From contig NC_135551.1 of assembly GCF_964340395.1 (NCBI RefSeq), positions 17,523,503-17,587,502 on the forward strand: a DNA stretch of 64,000 nucleotides. The letters run 5' to 3'. The translations under genes were made by a program, and so were the position numbers. A model generated the notes under the pieces. That model did no database searches. It saw only the letters and a list, made by a program, of their open reading frames with translations, and was not told the DNA's origin. Positions 1 to 15,757 of the stretch are shown piece by piece. Within the stretch, counting starts at the first letter, position 1, and the number at the start of each line of letters is the position of its first letter. Origin of the DNA: Glandiceps talaboti. Taxonomy: Eukaryota > Hemichordata > Enteropneusta > Spengelidae.

Positions 1-1404
1 CGGTTGTTGACATCGCAGCACGCAGCTGTCAACCACTACATTACTTTCACCAAGGTTCTTTTCAGCTACAATGTGGTGTGCTTCTATTTTTTAGAAAGTG
101 CCTTTGAAAATTCAGGGTTCAAATTTCTTCACCTTTCATACATTTTTGCAACTGTTTTCAACAAATGACTTAGCATGAGGTTGGGGTCAACTAAAATTCT
201 TTTGGTCTATCACTCGAGATTCACATTTTCTGTTTCTGTTTGTCTTCTTTTGAAAATGTTTTTTTTTCCACTTACTCGTTCTAACATTTGATTTGCCAAA
301 CTTGAACATCCACTGAAAGACACTCCATGCGCTCAGCGATTAAAATGATAAAGGTCTCTTCAGCCCCATCGCACGCATGATCAATCTGCAATTATATCTG
401 CTCGACGGAGTGACAATGGCGGTTGAGAAAGCTTGTCCGGCTGGGCTATACAAAACGACAACAATATACCAGTTGAAAGTTGGTGCAATAAAAATAGGGT
501 AAGAGGCATGTGTCGTTGTATGTGTACTTCCTGACGGTTTTATGAATAGGAAAGTTGAGCACGTTACGCTTTAATTGGAACACATTTTAGCCGATAATCT
601 GGTGGTCCGTAACGGGGTGGAGAACGAAACACCCAACAGCAATGAAATATGTTACGAAAGCATGTCAGCGCCAGGGGTTGATTCTTTTTTATACGGTCCT
701 ATTATTACCCGGCAAATAAATTGTAGTCTGCATGAAAGAAACCGTGTCATTGAAGAATGACAGTGTAAAGATTGCCAAGGTGCCGTTGGCCATGATTTTG
801 GACCAAATGATTGGGCAGCATTTACCAAGCCTTGTACGTAGTACTAGTAGATCGACACCTCGGTCGGTTCGGTCGATAAGAAATGAAAACGACGAGAAGA
901 CTAGAGTTGCTGTCTAATAACGTGAGTGATAGGCAGGCCATGCTTGACCCATTCATGTGGTAGACTCGTTGGAAGGTTTGCCCAGTCAAGGAGTATCATG
1001 ACCTCTTTATTTTGTGGAAATTCGAAGTCCACAGGTTAAGGATGGACGTTATGTGAAACACTTGTCGGCAACTAGAGTACATTACATACGCCACACTAAA
1101 AAGTATGTCATCGGTACAATGTTTGAAGTATGTAAATGACTTCTTATGAGCTATTCAATTCCTTTGAAGCAAAGTTCTTACTTTCTTCTTATGAGCTATT
1201 CAATTCCTTTGAAGCAAAGTTCTTACTTTACTGTGAAAACACAGAAACATTGGCACGACCCTACCATAACATGTCAAATCTCCTCGCCCTAGATAATTTA
1301 TGGCCGAAGGTGAATAGAGGTTACCTTCGAGAGACCAACCTGACTTTCAATAATTAAGTTAGATTTCCATTCTTTTACCCGTATAGAAACGCATTTTTAC
1401 TTAC
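1..1404. other. No gene seen; possible intron of the membrane-protein gene
   Basis: I see no exon with domain character here. Short open frames at 575-917 and 1136-1357 have no start context or splice sites that convince. If the gene starting at 1755 (minus strand) is real, this stretch is the beginning of its first intron. Confidence 0.5.
1140..1229. repeat. 45-bp direct tandem duplication, two copies
   Basis: The unit at 1140-1184 is repeated without change at 1185-1229. The length is a multiple of three, so the short plus-strand frame through it stays open across both copies. That is not evidence of coding by itself. Confidence 0.9.
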
Positions 1405-1755
1405 TGGCACTCTAGCGAACGTTGATACCCAATACCAATCGGTTGGGTTATTCCAATCCATGTTGGCACGTCGTTTGACCCGGTCTTCTGTATCCCCGTC
1501 CGGTGTTTGTCCATGTTCCACCACAGGTTGTTTGTCTGGACTATCACTTTCAGGCAATTTTGTCAGGGTAAACGGATCCCGCGTTTGACCACAAGCACAA
1601 TTCGTTAAAATGTTTTCCCTTAGCGTCTGTACATGTCTGTGCATCAAATAGAATCCCAAGGTGGTCCCCAAGAGGAGGAAAACATACCCCGAGTACAAGA
1701 ATTTCAGGTGACGGGACGAGCTGCAGTGTTTAGCACACTCCGCCATGATTACCAC
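1405..1755 (-). CDS. First exon of a type II membrane protein (partial gene)
   Basis: This is a 117-codon open exon that ends at a good donor (gtgcca|gtaagt, phase 0). The start is at 1755; a second ATG three codons later is equally possible. After a short cytoplasmic N-terminus with paired cysteines comes one hydrophobic segment at about residues 20-40 (FLYSGYVFLLLGTTLGFYLM) and no cleavable signal. A short stalk follows with CAC and then RVKRR at about residues 92-96, which fits a furin site. This order (cytoplasmic tail, one anchor, stalk, furin site) is known from collagenous and TNF-like type II proteins and from colmedins. The extracellular domain that would decide the family would lie in exons beyond the left edge. 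Upstream, CACGTG and CCAAT boxes lie within 50 bp. I do not recognise the gene. Confidence 0.55.
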
Positions 1756-1773
1756 TCAGTCATGTCTTCTTAT

Positions 1774-1800
1774 CACGTGACAGTGTAACTTTCAACCAAT
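1774..1800. promoter_or_regulatory. E-box (CACGTG) and CCAAT box upstream of the membrane-protein exon
   Basis: CACGTG lies at 1774-1779 and CCAAT (followed by CAG) at 1796-1800, 20-45 bp upstream of the first ATG on the minus strand. Their position fits a core promoter or a short 5' UTR. This is inference from motif and position only. Confidence 0.3.
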
Positions 1801-2869
1801 CAGAGTTCAATCAAGTACACGCAAATTTGATAATAAGCCAGTAATTAAGATATTTAATTGATGTATTCACATAACATAACTTCCCTTCAAAGTTCTGATA
1901 TAATATTATCGCTCGGACTGGTCGTAAACATCCTTCTACCAACCATGAGAATTTGAGGGGTCAACTAGATTTCGGTTCATCATGGAGTAAACAAATTCGA
2001 GACGACAAAGCGTTGATATTGTTTGATGAACGGTGATTAGTCAAATGTCAACGCCCTTTGACGCTCAGTAAGTATATTTGGTAGAGTTGAACGGTAATAC
2101 AACTATTCATGACAAGCATGACCTTTCAGCGCTACCCGTATTTAATGAGGTAAATAAAGTACAACGTTCAACATACCGCTTACATGCCCAGCATATAAAT
2201 GTGTTGAAACAACAACTCCTGAATAAGTTGTAGATCACACAGGTGTAATTTATAATGCTAGTCGCGTTTTACGTACTACATGCAATCACTACACACATAA
2301 ACGACGTAGTGACGATAGTTGGATACCCATATGTTTGTGTCTATACCCGGAGTGATGATTTGCGGGAATGGGAATTGATGATTTACGATGGACTATCTAG
2401 CAAAAAAAAAATTCGACTGTCTAAGTGATTTTCCATACAAACGTTTGGCAGACGACAAGATGACATTTCCATTTCATCGTAAACGTTATACTGTTACTCC
2501 CTTAGATCAATCAACAAAGTATAAACTTTATTTATCGATAGTTTACTCAGGTGGTTTCTAGTGGTTAGTAGCTTATATGAAGACGTATTTATCGCGCAGG
2601 TGTACAGTCATAAACATTTTGTTTACGCCACGTTTGCCTTACCGCAAGGTTATGGTTAAAAAGGGCTTGTGCATTTTTATCGTGTGCTAAACTAAACTGA
2701 AATGATGAAATTCACCCATTACTATTACTCTAGATTTTATTTTGAGTTTTATTTTGTGCTATTTGATAGTCCAACAATAACATGAAGACGTAGTGATTAG
2801 GATATAGCTGTGTTGAGTATGATAACGATGATTTATAAATGAGTATGATGGCGTGACAATGATAACAAC
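1801..2869. other. Intergenic, nothing recognised
   Basis: AT-rich sequence with stop codons in all frames. No domain, RNA gene or repeat was recognised. Confidence 0.5.
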
Positions 2870-2870
2870 A

Positions 2871-2931
2871 CAGATGATGATGATGGTGATGGTGGTGATG
2901 ATGACGATGATAATGATGATGATGGTGGTGG

Positions 2932-2965
<34 letters not shown>

Positions 2966-3014
2966 GATGATGACGGAGATGATGACGGGGATGATGATGA
3001 TGATGATGATGATA

Positions 3015-3077
<63 letters not shown>

Positions 3078-3082
3078 GTGAT
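2871..3082. repeat. (GAT)n trinucleotide microsatellite
   Basis: An imperfect GAT/GGT array that becomes almost pure (GAT)n at 2995-3076. The long open frames coding poly-Met, poly-Ile or poly-Ser here are products of the repeat. Confidence 0.95.
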
Positions 3083-3174
3083 GGTGTTAGTGGTGGTGGC
3101 AGTTTTATTAGCGATGGCCATGGTTGACGGTACAAACACCATGGACCTAAAGCACTTGCTTATTTTGTTTTAGT

Positions 3175-3780
3175 ACCGAGTAATTACATTCAACGTCTTT
3201 GTTAATTTTGTCCATAAAGGAGCGCTGGAACCATGTATATTCCCACGATTAGACTCCTCCAACGTTTAGCACGTTTTCATCAAACAATACAGAGGCAATT
3301 ATAAGGTGTACGCAAGTCTACATAATGTGCACGCGACCTTGATTAGAAAAGACTCCGACTTTACCACTACACATTAGATCAATCCCTTAAAGCTTGTCAC
3401 CACCCATCGGTATCTTAATTGGTCCGTTATGTAGTTACTTGTAAAGAATTGCTATTCGATGTACAGTTTTAAGGCCCTAGGGGATACCTGTGTTATCTAT
3501 TGGTATCGACGTTGGGTATTGTCCATGCTGTACTAAAGAAAACAATGCATATAATGGGATGTGAACAATAGTACACACACCGATAACAAGATTCACTGCC
3601 ATGTCTTTTTTTTCCCTGTAGTCAGTTCATCCCTTCTTCTAAATACTTTTCTGTCGACCATATCTCATTCGTTCTCGTCTTACTTTACCCTTCTTTCTTT
3701 CATGTTGTTTTTTGTCTTTGTGTGAATTTTTGTAATCAATCCCATCGCTTTCCCCTTCTCTCCCTCCCCATCCCTGTCTG
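3175..3780. other. Intergenic, nothing recognised
   Basis: Unique AT-rich sequence between two microsatellites. No supported coding or RNA feature. Confidence 0.5.
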
Positions 3781-3783
3781 CCT

Positions 3784-6219
<2,436 letters not shown>

Positions 6220-6225
6220 TTTATT
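6220..6225 (-). terminator. Candidate poly(A) signal AATAAA for gene 1
   Basis: AATAAA on the minus strand, about 725 nt past the gene 1 stop codon. I see no canonical signal closer to the stop. If used, the 3' UTR contains the AAC and ATC repeats. Confidence 0.3.
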
Positions 6226-6511
6226 GCTGAAGACAGTATGATTGCTGTTGAGGTAGTCTAAAGCTGAACGAAGGTAAATGCATCTCTCTTCAATCACAAT
6301 CTTGCTATATTGATTAATAAAAGTGAAGTTTTATCTAGCAACACAGCAAGCCCAACTTGATGAAGTCAGCTTTGATTATTAAATGTGTATATTTTGTACA
6401 GTCTTCTGGCGATCACTACCTGTTTATATTTAATTGCTCTGTGTGTGTATTTTATCGAAAATCAACGGAAAAGTATTCACGTAATATGCTATGCAACGAT
6501 GTGGGGTCTCA

Positions 6512-6561
6512 CACAACAACAACAACAACAACAACAATAACAACAACAACAACATCATCAA

Positions 6562-6606
<45 letters not shown>

Positions 6607-6734
6607 CCACTTCTCCTCATCGTCGTCGTAGGCGCTGTCGTCAACAATATCCTCCTCGTCCTCTTCCCCCTCCCCTCCTCCGCACCCTTTACTTCATCGT
6701 CGTCGTCTTCGTCGTCATCACCATCACCATCAAC

Positions 6735-6790
<56 letters not shown>

Positions 6791-6814
6791 ACAACAACAA
6801 CAACAACAACAACT
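6512..6814. repeat. Compound (AAC)n / (TCATC)-rich / (ATC)n / (AAC)n microsatellite
   Basis: AAC runs lie at 6515-6606 and 6788-6812 and an ATC run at 6712-6788, with a C/T-rich bridge between. The block probably lies in the 3' UTR of gene 1. Open frames across it code only poly-Thr, poly-His or poly-Met. Confidence 0.9.
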
Positions 6815-6950
6815 ATATCAAATAATTGGAAACGTAACATACGTAGTACTTTTCATGTTCTTTTTATCAAAAACAAAGAGAAAATAAAAACAAATTACAT
6901 TGACGTTTTAAACAAATATAGCCAGTCAAACTCTTGTACGATCATTTGCA

Positions 6951-7081
6951 TCACCAGGGCAAACATGTTTTGCCGTCATCTCCAAGTCGATAGCCCTCGT
7001 CACAGCTACAAGTATAGCTTCCTTCAGCATTGATGCAGTGTTGGTCGCATTCATGCGTTCCACTCTCACATTCGTCCAATT
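6951..7081 (-). CDS. Gene 1 terminal exon: EGF30 and stop codon
   Basis: Acceptor gttgtag|AATTGGACG; the domain begins ELDEC and ends KTCLPW before TGA at 6951-6953 (residues 1303-1345). [12 protein letters not shown] keeps the hydroxylation pattern. The protein stops two residues after the last EGF cysteine. This exon is clearly homologous to the terminal exon of gene 3 and to its inverted copy at 43809. Confidence 0.85.
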
Positions 7082-7592
7082 CTACAACGAAATACGAGAA
7101 CAAAATCCAATAGTGTTATATGCCAAAGTTCAAAGGTGTCACTTAAATCTCAAATCATTAATATGACAAAGTGAGACGAACTTCAATGTGAAATATGAAT
7201 TAGTGTAGTGTATTCATCACGATGGGCATACTTATACAGAGGTTTGAATGTAGGGTAGACCGCGACCACATGATGGTTGTGTACCTCTAACAATCTCTTT
7301 ATACCAAGGGCGCCTTCTTTAGCGCGCGCATGTACGCACATACATACATACATACATACATACATAGATACATACATACATACACACACAAACATACATA
7401 CATACATACACACATACATACATACATACATACATACATACATACATACATACATGCGTGCATACATACATACATACATACATACATACATACATACATA
7501 CATACATACATACATACATGCGTGCATACATGCGTGCATACATACATACATACATACATACACACACACACATACATACATACATACATACA

Positions 7593-7626
<34 letters not shown>

Positions 7627-7636
7627 CATACACACA

Positions 7637-7670
<34 letters not shown>

Positions 7671-10600
7671 CATACACACATACATACATACATACATACA
7701 TACATACATACATACATACATACACATATACATACATACATACATACACACACACATACATACATACATACATACATACATACATACACACACACACATA
7801 CATACATACATACATACATACATACATACATACATACATACATACATACGCACATACATACATACATACATACATACATACATACATACATACATACATA
7901 CATACATACAAACATACATACATACATACATACATACATACATACATACATACATACATACAGCCCATGGATTGTTCACTAGATGTCACGCAAAGTGTAA
8001 TTATACATACATGTATACGATGACAAAACCAGTGTTTTGTCCGTGAGAGTAGAATAGCATAGACAATGTAGGAAAGCAAAGACAATAACGTCTAATTGAG
8101 AAACTGAAGTACGAAAACATAGAAGCAATTACAAAGAGTACTGACTACCAAGAAAGACAAGAATGACAAAAACAACTTGAAACGATAGTAAAAGACTGGG
8201 TAAATAACGGTTGTAATCTACCAAAGAATACCTCGTTCTTATCAGTACATTGTTTCCCATTCGCACTAGATAAATAAGTCTGACTGCGCAAAACAAACGA
8301 CAGAATAAACAAAAATACACCGTAAGAAAAATATTTGCCAACCAATGACTTTTTGAAGGATGTATGTCCACAGCTTGATTTTATTACGATTTGGAAAACA
8401 AATGCGACTGTACTTGAAACTTTCCGCGTGTGTGTGATTTCTTTTGTGACACTTGGAATTCATGTGTTGTTGTTTTGTTAAAAACTGGCTTAGCTAATCG
8501 TAACAGGACTATTATTTTTTTCGATTAGACAACCAGCAATATATTCACTAAAAGTTGATAAAATAGCAATAATTAGATATTGTATACTTTAATTACAGTT
8601 TGAGTTTATCCATAAATAGTTCAGTAACTGGTTGAAATCGTGATCGAGTGGCAGTGCTGATTGTATGGTGCTGGTCTTGAAACCATTTTGGTTCAGGATT
8701 TATTTTGTACCATTACAGTAATAGTATGTGTATAGCTACACAAATAGTACGTTTACCCACAGGTGATCCAATACTTTTCAGGTGTAAATTTACCAGTACA
8801 TTTGTAATTCATTGTATCTAACCAAAAAGTTTCAAAAAAACGTCCCAGTTGCAGCGAGTGCAGCTTTAATATGCCGCACGGTCGACTTGAACCATAGACA
8901 GTCTCTCTCTATCGTCTATGCTTGAACGTATAGTATGCTCTGCAGGACTATTTACAACTCACTCGACATTATGCTTATCACTAAACACAGGATACGATGT
9001 GAACAATAGCCGTGCATGCAGGCAGACCTAACAAGAATGCCTGGTTGATTAATCAAGTGGTTCACTCCAGCTCCAGCTCAGCAGTGGAGTTCAAAACAGG
9101 ATATACAAAAACGTGAAAAGGACAAAAATGAATGAAAAGGGGTTAAAATGATTAAAATGCAAGTTATAAAGTAAAGATGTTGCGAGTAAGACCCGTTTCA
9201 CTAAATCCGACCAAGAGAAACTAATCTTAACTTGGTTGGACATTGTGATCATATTTCAGTCCAAAAAGTGAACTTAAAGTCTTTGTAGAAGATTGTAAAA
9301 AGATGAACTTTGTTTCGGTGGATTAGAGAAATACATAGGAGGTCTTAACACAGTTTGGATTCAACGAACTGGAGGGCAGGTATTATACTTGTAAAGCTTT
9401 TTCTAGGTCAAGCTGCAAGCAAGATCGATGACGGCGATCATTTCACATTGTCAATCAGTATGATCTTGGTTACCTCCCTTTCAAACATTTATCAAGGTGA
9501 CTCACCATAACATGAGAGACTATCAGATCCAAGCTCATATCCTGGAACACAGCTACATTCATAACTCCCCTCAGTATTGGTACACGTCTGATCACACTCA
9601 CCATTGCCATAGTAACACTCGTCTACATCTGTTAAGTATGATGTGAGAGGCAGTTAATCAAGGTGAACGTTTATGTATTTATATTTTAAATATCAGTAAC
9701 ACCCGTAAGGCATTTTGTGGAGTTGAACTTATAATCTGGGGTACTATAGTATAATCTGGGGGGGGGGGGTTTACTATTATAGTATAACTCAGATTGAACT
9801 ACTATATATTATATATATCATATCAAGCAAATAGAATTCTAGTGTCGATTTGGCCAAATAACAAAATTTGTGTGTTTCCAATAACCAGACTGACCCTCCC
9901 TAATTTATGGTGCCGGCCGTAAACATGTTTTTGTTCATTCTAAATAGTTTTAAATTTCAAGAAGTTATCCTTATTGACATGAGCATATATCGCCGTATCA
10001 GCATGGCATGTTCTTGTTCAGGTTGTTCGTCGCTCTCAGAACAAGTCGATGACGAATTCAAATCTGGCCATGGCGTACTACCAATTAAATATGCCGGTCT
10101 AAGTTTACCATACTTGAAACGATTAGGATTAACTACCTTAGGCTAGAGTTTATTCCAATGAACGTATTTTAGACGGTGGTTCACAGGTGAAATGAATTCT
10201 ACTATTCTATACGGACGGTCCGTACAATTCTTAATAATTCAGAAATTTCTTGCCGCGGCCTGGAATAATAACTGGATTTTATGTAAATATGCCCTTTCTC
10301 TGACTTTTTTTTATCATATCTCTCTTTCATTTTTGACCTGTGCTTGATCGATATTTTGTTTTATTATCATGTAAATTTCAAACATTTTTTTTTCACAATT
10401 CAAAAGCTAAAATGGTGACAATTTACTTAAACTTTCTTTAACATCATATTTTATATCTTTTAAGACTGTAAGTTTGAATTAAACATTATAGTCCTCAAAT
10501 AAATGAATAAATAAATATTAATTAATTAATTAATTAATTAATTAATTAATTAAATAAATAAATAAATAACTAAATAAATAAGTAGGTAAATAAATTTTGG

Positions 10601-13600
10601 ACCTACCTACCCTATTTTCTGAAGTCATGTTATCGGAAACAAACATTTTTTCCTTAAATATAAATAATCATATTTCATAACTGAACTAGTATAGGTCGTC
10701 CTTATAATCTAAAGACCTAATGGATTAGTGAAATATCTAGTTTCCCAAGGAGTAGGGTGGAATTACCTGTTTATAATTCCTAAAGAAGTGTGCCATTTAT
10801 CGACGTCCCTGGATTCGTATCTTCTCGTCAATCAAGTCCATTGCTCATTCTCTAGCTTTATTCTCCCGTGTCTTCCCTCCCCTCCCCTCCATATCAACTT
10901 ACAACTTCCCCGTTCACCTCCCTTTCTGTCTCTGAATCCTCTGTCTGTTTGCTTGACAGGTATACATCTATCTGACAGTGACAGTGTCTTAAGACTCATA
11001 AAGTGATATGCTTACCATAACAGTTATATCCATCCTGTATGTAGCCATTGTTGCAGCCACAGTCAAAATCACCAGGTAGATTAATACACGTGTGTTGACA
11101 TCTATTATTCTCACCTTCACATTCATCAATGTCTACAAACAAGATGAAAAATATAGAAAATGTATGTGAAATCTTTAAAAAGTTATAAATAGGTAACACC
11201 GAACTGTATCACCTTGAATAATAATGGTTTCGATCAACAATACTATTTAACTCTGTATCTCTCATTAACCGTTTGAGGGTGTGCTAACAAGGGGGATTAT
11301 GAACGTTTCAAGGGGGGGGGGGGGTTATGAACGATAGAGCGAGTTGCATGCATGGGTATACGTGTATTATTTGTCTATACACGATTTGGACCAAATGTCT
11401 TAATTGGAAGTAATTTAGCTTCGCTGTGCAAAACTATCTTGTATATGTATGCTTATACATCCCAGGTAAATCTAACAGTTGGGGGTTTTGATTTTCAATA
11501 TTATTCATATCATCTCTCTCATTAACCGTTGGGGGCGTACTAACGTATATATGTTTTTAATACATACGGTTTTTTTCATGACAAAAAGCTTAATAAATGC
11601 AGTGCTATTTGATATTCCAAATTTCAGTGTTAATAATTACATGAATAATTAATTTCATAATAGTAAAAGAAATACGAATATGTTATCGTACCATTTATAT
11701 ATCATTTGTCTGCATATTGATAGATATAAAATTTGATCGCTCATAAAAAAAGGATGCGTTCCGGTAAAGAACTACATGTACCCATGATGCAGTTCTGGCT
11801 ATTGACCATCTAATTACAAGTTTCTTAATCACTGCCGTATAAGTATATGACATAAAAAACAAAAATCCAAAGAGGTGAAAGGTCATCATCTTATCTATAT
11901 TTTGCAAGTATGGGAAGATGAATGACAAGAAGCATATATTCATTTTACCTGTGCACGTCTTTCCGTCGTCAGCTATTTCGTAACCATAGTTACATGAACA
12001 CTCAAAACTGCCCTCAGTGTTAGTACACTCTTGGGCACACCCACCATTGTTTTCAACACATTCATTGATTTCTGTTGGAGGAAAAAAGATGTGTTACAGT
12101 GTAACTATAGAAACAGAATAGTATAATTTAAACGAGTTCTTGTTACCTCCACAGATAAGGAGATGACTGATCATGACAGGTATTTCACGTCTCATAATAA
12201 CTGATATATGGCGATCACGCCACTCTTGATGCTTAAATGTGTAAGCCATGCATTTTACGAGAACTCACCGTGGCATCCCTTTTTGTCTTCATCGAGTTCA
12301 AAACCACTTTCACATGTACATGTGAAACTGCCCTCAGAATTGCTACAGATTTGGTCACATCCTCCGTTGTCTCTTGAACACTCGTCCTCGTCTAGACAAT
12401 TTAGAATGTAGAAGAAAAATGAAATTTTGACTAACGTGTACTAGGAAAATGTTGAACCATGAGGCCTGACGAGGAGAACACTGCTACCTCTATGACAGTA
12501 AAATATTGTATCGTTGAAACGGTAAATTATACGTTTTGACCCGTCTACAGCTAGTACAGACCTTGATTACCAAATGGTTTAAATATTTAGCATTACTGTT
12601 TTTCATCAAATTAAATCATAGTTGACAAGTTTAAAAGCACAAGGTGTATACCTTTATGTTGTATTAGGGATTATTTGACATCAAAGGTATTTGTCAACTG
12701 GAAGCTTACTTACCAATGCATGTAGATCCATCGTCATCAAGACGGTAACCGATTTCACAGAAACAAAGATAAGTACCATAACTATTACTACATAGCTGAT
12801 CACATTTGGGTGGTTCCACGTCTTCGTCACATTCATCGATGTCTGAAAAAATAACAAATGGAATGGTGATGTAAGATGATAGAAACGAACCAAAAAAACA
12901 AACCAAAACAATTATATACTATACATTGGCTGATTAATATATAGATTCACACATTGAGAGATATAAATATAGAGTCACTCGAACATTACAACCAACGCAT
13001 AAAAAGGTGTGACTCTCGGCATGTTTCACCATATTGCACAATCACTGTACACATGGCATCGTCATGGACACGGGAAAGGTCCATATCATATCATATCGTA
13101 TCGTATCATATCGTATCATATCATATATCAAATCATACCATATCATATATCATATCATATCATATCATATCATATCATATCATATCATATCATATCATAT
13201 CATATCATATCATATCATATCATATCGCATCATGTTAAGGGGTGGGGTAATATCCTTACCAGTGCACGTCAAACCATCAAGTTGAAAACCATCCTCACAT
13301 AGACATCTAAAACTACCAGCTGTATTTTCACATCCGTCACTGCATCCACCATTATCAGTATCACATTCATTGATATCTAGAGATGAGATTGAAAAGAGAG
13401 ATGGTTCACAGACTAACTCAATATCTTATCAACGGTGTATAATTGAAATCTAAGTAAAATTAATCGCGCATTGGGCATAAAAATAACAGTCTCATATTCT
13501 GTACAGAAGTTGCTAGACTCTGTAGTAGATTGCATGATCTCTCTGTAGTTTAACTAGGCCTGCGAACTCTGTAATTCAAATGTAGTAGTTTTGGCCATGC

Positions 13601-14374
13601 TTCATTATATGTATCCGTTAACCATGGGGAAAAGTCAGCACAAATTTAGCATATCACCTTTTGACATACGGGGTATTCGTGTAATGATCACATTTGACTG
13701 GATCAAATGCAGCAGGTCACGACATGTGACTTGATCAACGCAGTATGTCACGTGACTAATGTAACCAGTCAGCTTCTACAACTTGGTACCGATGTGGAAT
13801 ACCGAGTATAAATTCCGGTAGTACACAGGCTGGGTGGAGCAAACGCTTGTTAGATCGACCATCCAATCTACTATGGATGTGTATATCAAATTGAATGCTA
13901 AAAATGAAAGATGGAAAGAATGACAGAATCGTATAAATCGTATTTACCTGTACAACTATTTGAGTCGTGTAGTCTGTAACCGTCTTCACACTCACATCGC
14001 CAGCTACCATTCGTGTTGATGCAAACTTGTTGACAATCGTCAGAGCTCTCAGTGCATTCATTTATGTCTGAAAAGTAAAGTGGGGGATCGAATGCAATGC
14101 AAAATAACTTTACTGGGAATAGATACGCGAATTTCCAATTCACAGTACTTAAAAGTACATCAGAACCGAGGAACGTAAACATAGGAAATATATGCGAGAC
14201 CGATATTTGGTGCAAGGCGGACACACAGTCCGCAGGGAGAGTAAGACAGACAGATAAGATGGACAGGCATGGCTGACATACATATAAACATACATACATA
14301 CATACATACATACATACATACATACATACATACATACAAATATACATACATACATACATACATACATACATACA

Positions 14375-14406
<32 letters not shown>

Positions 14407-15691
14407 CGCACACATAGTCAGACGGACGGACGGACGGACAGACAGATAGACAGATAGACAGACAGACAGACAGACTGACAGACGGACAGTAGATATAAAC
14501 ATAAAGATAAAGATAAAGGGGGGGGGGGGCTTGAAACATTGTATATTGTCATACTCATTGTTCATGCAATTAATTGTATTTTACGGTAGAAGCCAGTTGG
14601 CCCGAAACAGAGTGCTGCCCGACTCTACAGTCGACAAAAACCTGCGTTATATTGCATTGTCTGGTAAGATAAAAATCTTTCAAACATCGCTACATTTTCT
14701 TTGCCGGATCGGAACTACTTTTAGGTGATTGAAAAGATTACAAAGTTTAGTCACATGTGTAAACAAGTTCATGTCGAGACAGGCGATAAACTGTAGCAAT
14801 ATAGGTACGATTTAATATTTTTTGGGAAGTCAGACAGCATTTTGTTTCAGGTTAACCGGTCTCTGTTATAATATGATTTTATCATCATAGCATGTAAACA
14901 ATTTTATCACAATGAGCTCATTTATAGACATACCATTGCAAGTTTTCCCATCTTCACCAAGTTCAAATCCATCATTACACGTACACTGGAAGCTACCGAC
15001 AGAGTTGGTGCACTGGTGTTGACAACCTCCGTTGTCACTGCCACACTCGTCGACATCTGCATGTGGAGAGATTCATTAATGAACTAATTGTATATCTATT
15101 TTGTAAACTTATGAAATCAAGCGGAACGGAAGAATACTTTACGTGCGAATATCGAATTGCACCTATCAAATGTGATGTACTTTGGGGTGTAAGAGATCTA
15201 TCAAGTCAAGTTTTCACTCTAAAATGACATGTTTTAATCGAAATAGTTTCAACTCCCGATCTTTGCTCTTTGAAAATTCCACGTTTCAATATCAAAGATG
15301 TTGTGTTATGAGTGGTTCTGAACGATATGTGAAAGTTATCAGAGTAGAAATACGAATAGGAAAAAAGAAACCATGTATTTACACAGAAATAATTCCCACC
15401 TTGGCAATCTGTATTGTCATCAGAAAGTTGGTAGCCTTGGTTACAGGAGCATCTATAACTTCCATCTGTATTAGTGCATATATGGGTACAGTCACCATTG
15501 TTGGTAGCACACTCATCAATATCTGCAATCGAAAATCAAAGATATCATTGCACATTAGTAGGTGTGACTATCTTTTTTAAAGTACACGTTAAAACATAAG
15601 CAATCGCATCATCATATTATCATCATCGTCGTCGTCATCGTCGTCAGTACCACCACCACCACCACCACCACCACCACCACCACCACCACCG

Positions 15692-15757
<66 letters not shown>

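Noticed and set aside
2759-3173. Poly-Ile, poly-Ser and poly-Met frames
   Set aside because: Products of the (GAT)n repeat.
6357-6887. 176-residue poly-Thr/poly-His/poly-Gln frame
   Set aside because: AAC and ATC microsatellites; no splice sites, and on the strand opposite the gene 1 3' UTR.
7183-8085. Open frames of 170-300 residues on both strands
   Set aside because: They translate a (TACA)n microsatellite; periodic HTYI and CMYV peptides on both strands show it is not coding.
9907-10146. 79-residue plus-strand frame with [12 protein letters not shown], recalling a reverse transcriptase phrase
   Set aside because: The match is too short, with no other retroelement domain around, and it lies inside a gene 1 intron.
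13756-14061. Alternative minus-strand frame through EGF23
   Set aside because: Shadow frame; the phase 1-1 EGF frame in the same place has all six cysteines and both splice sites.
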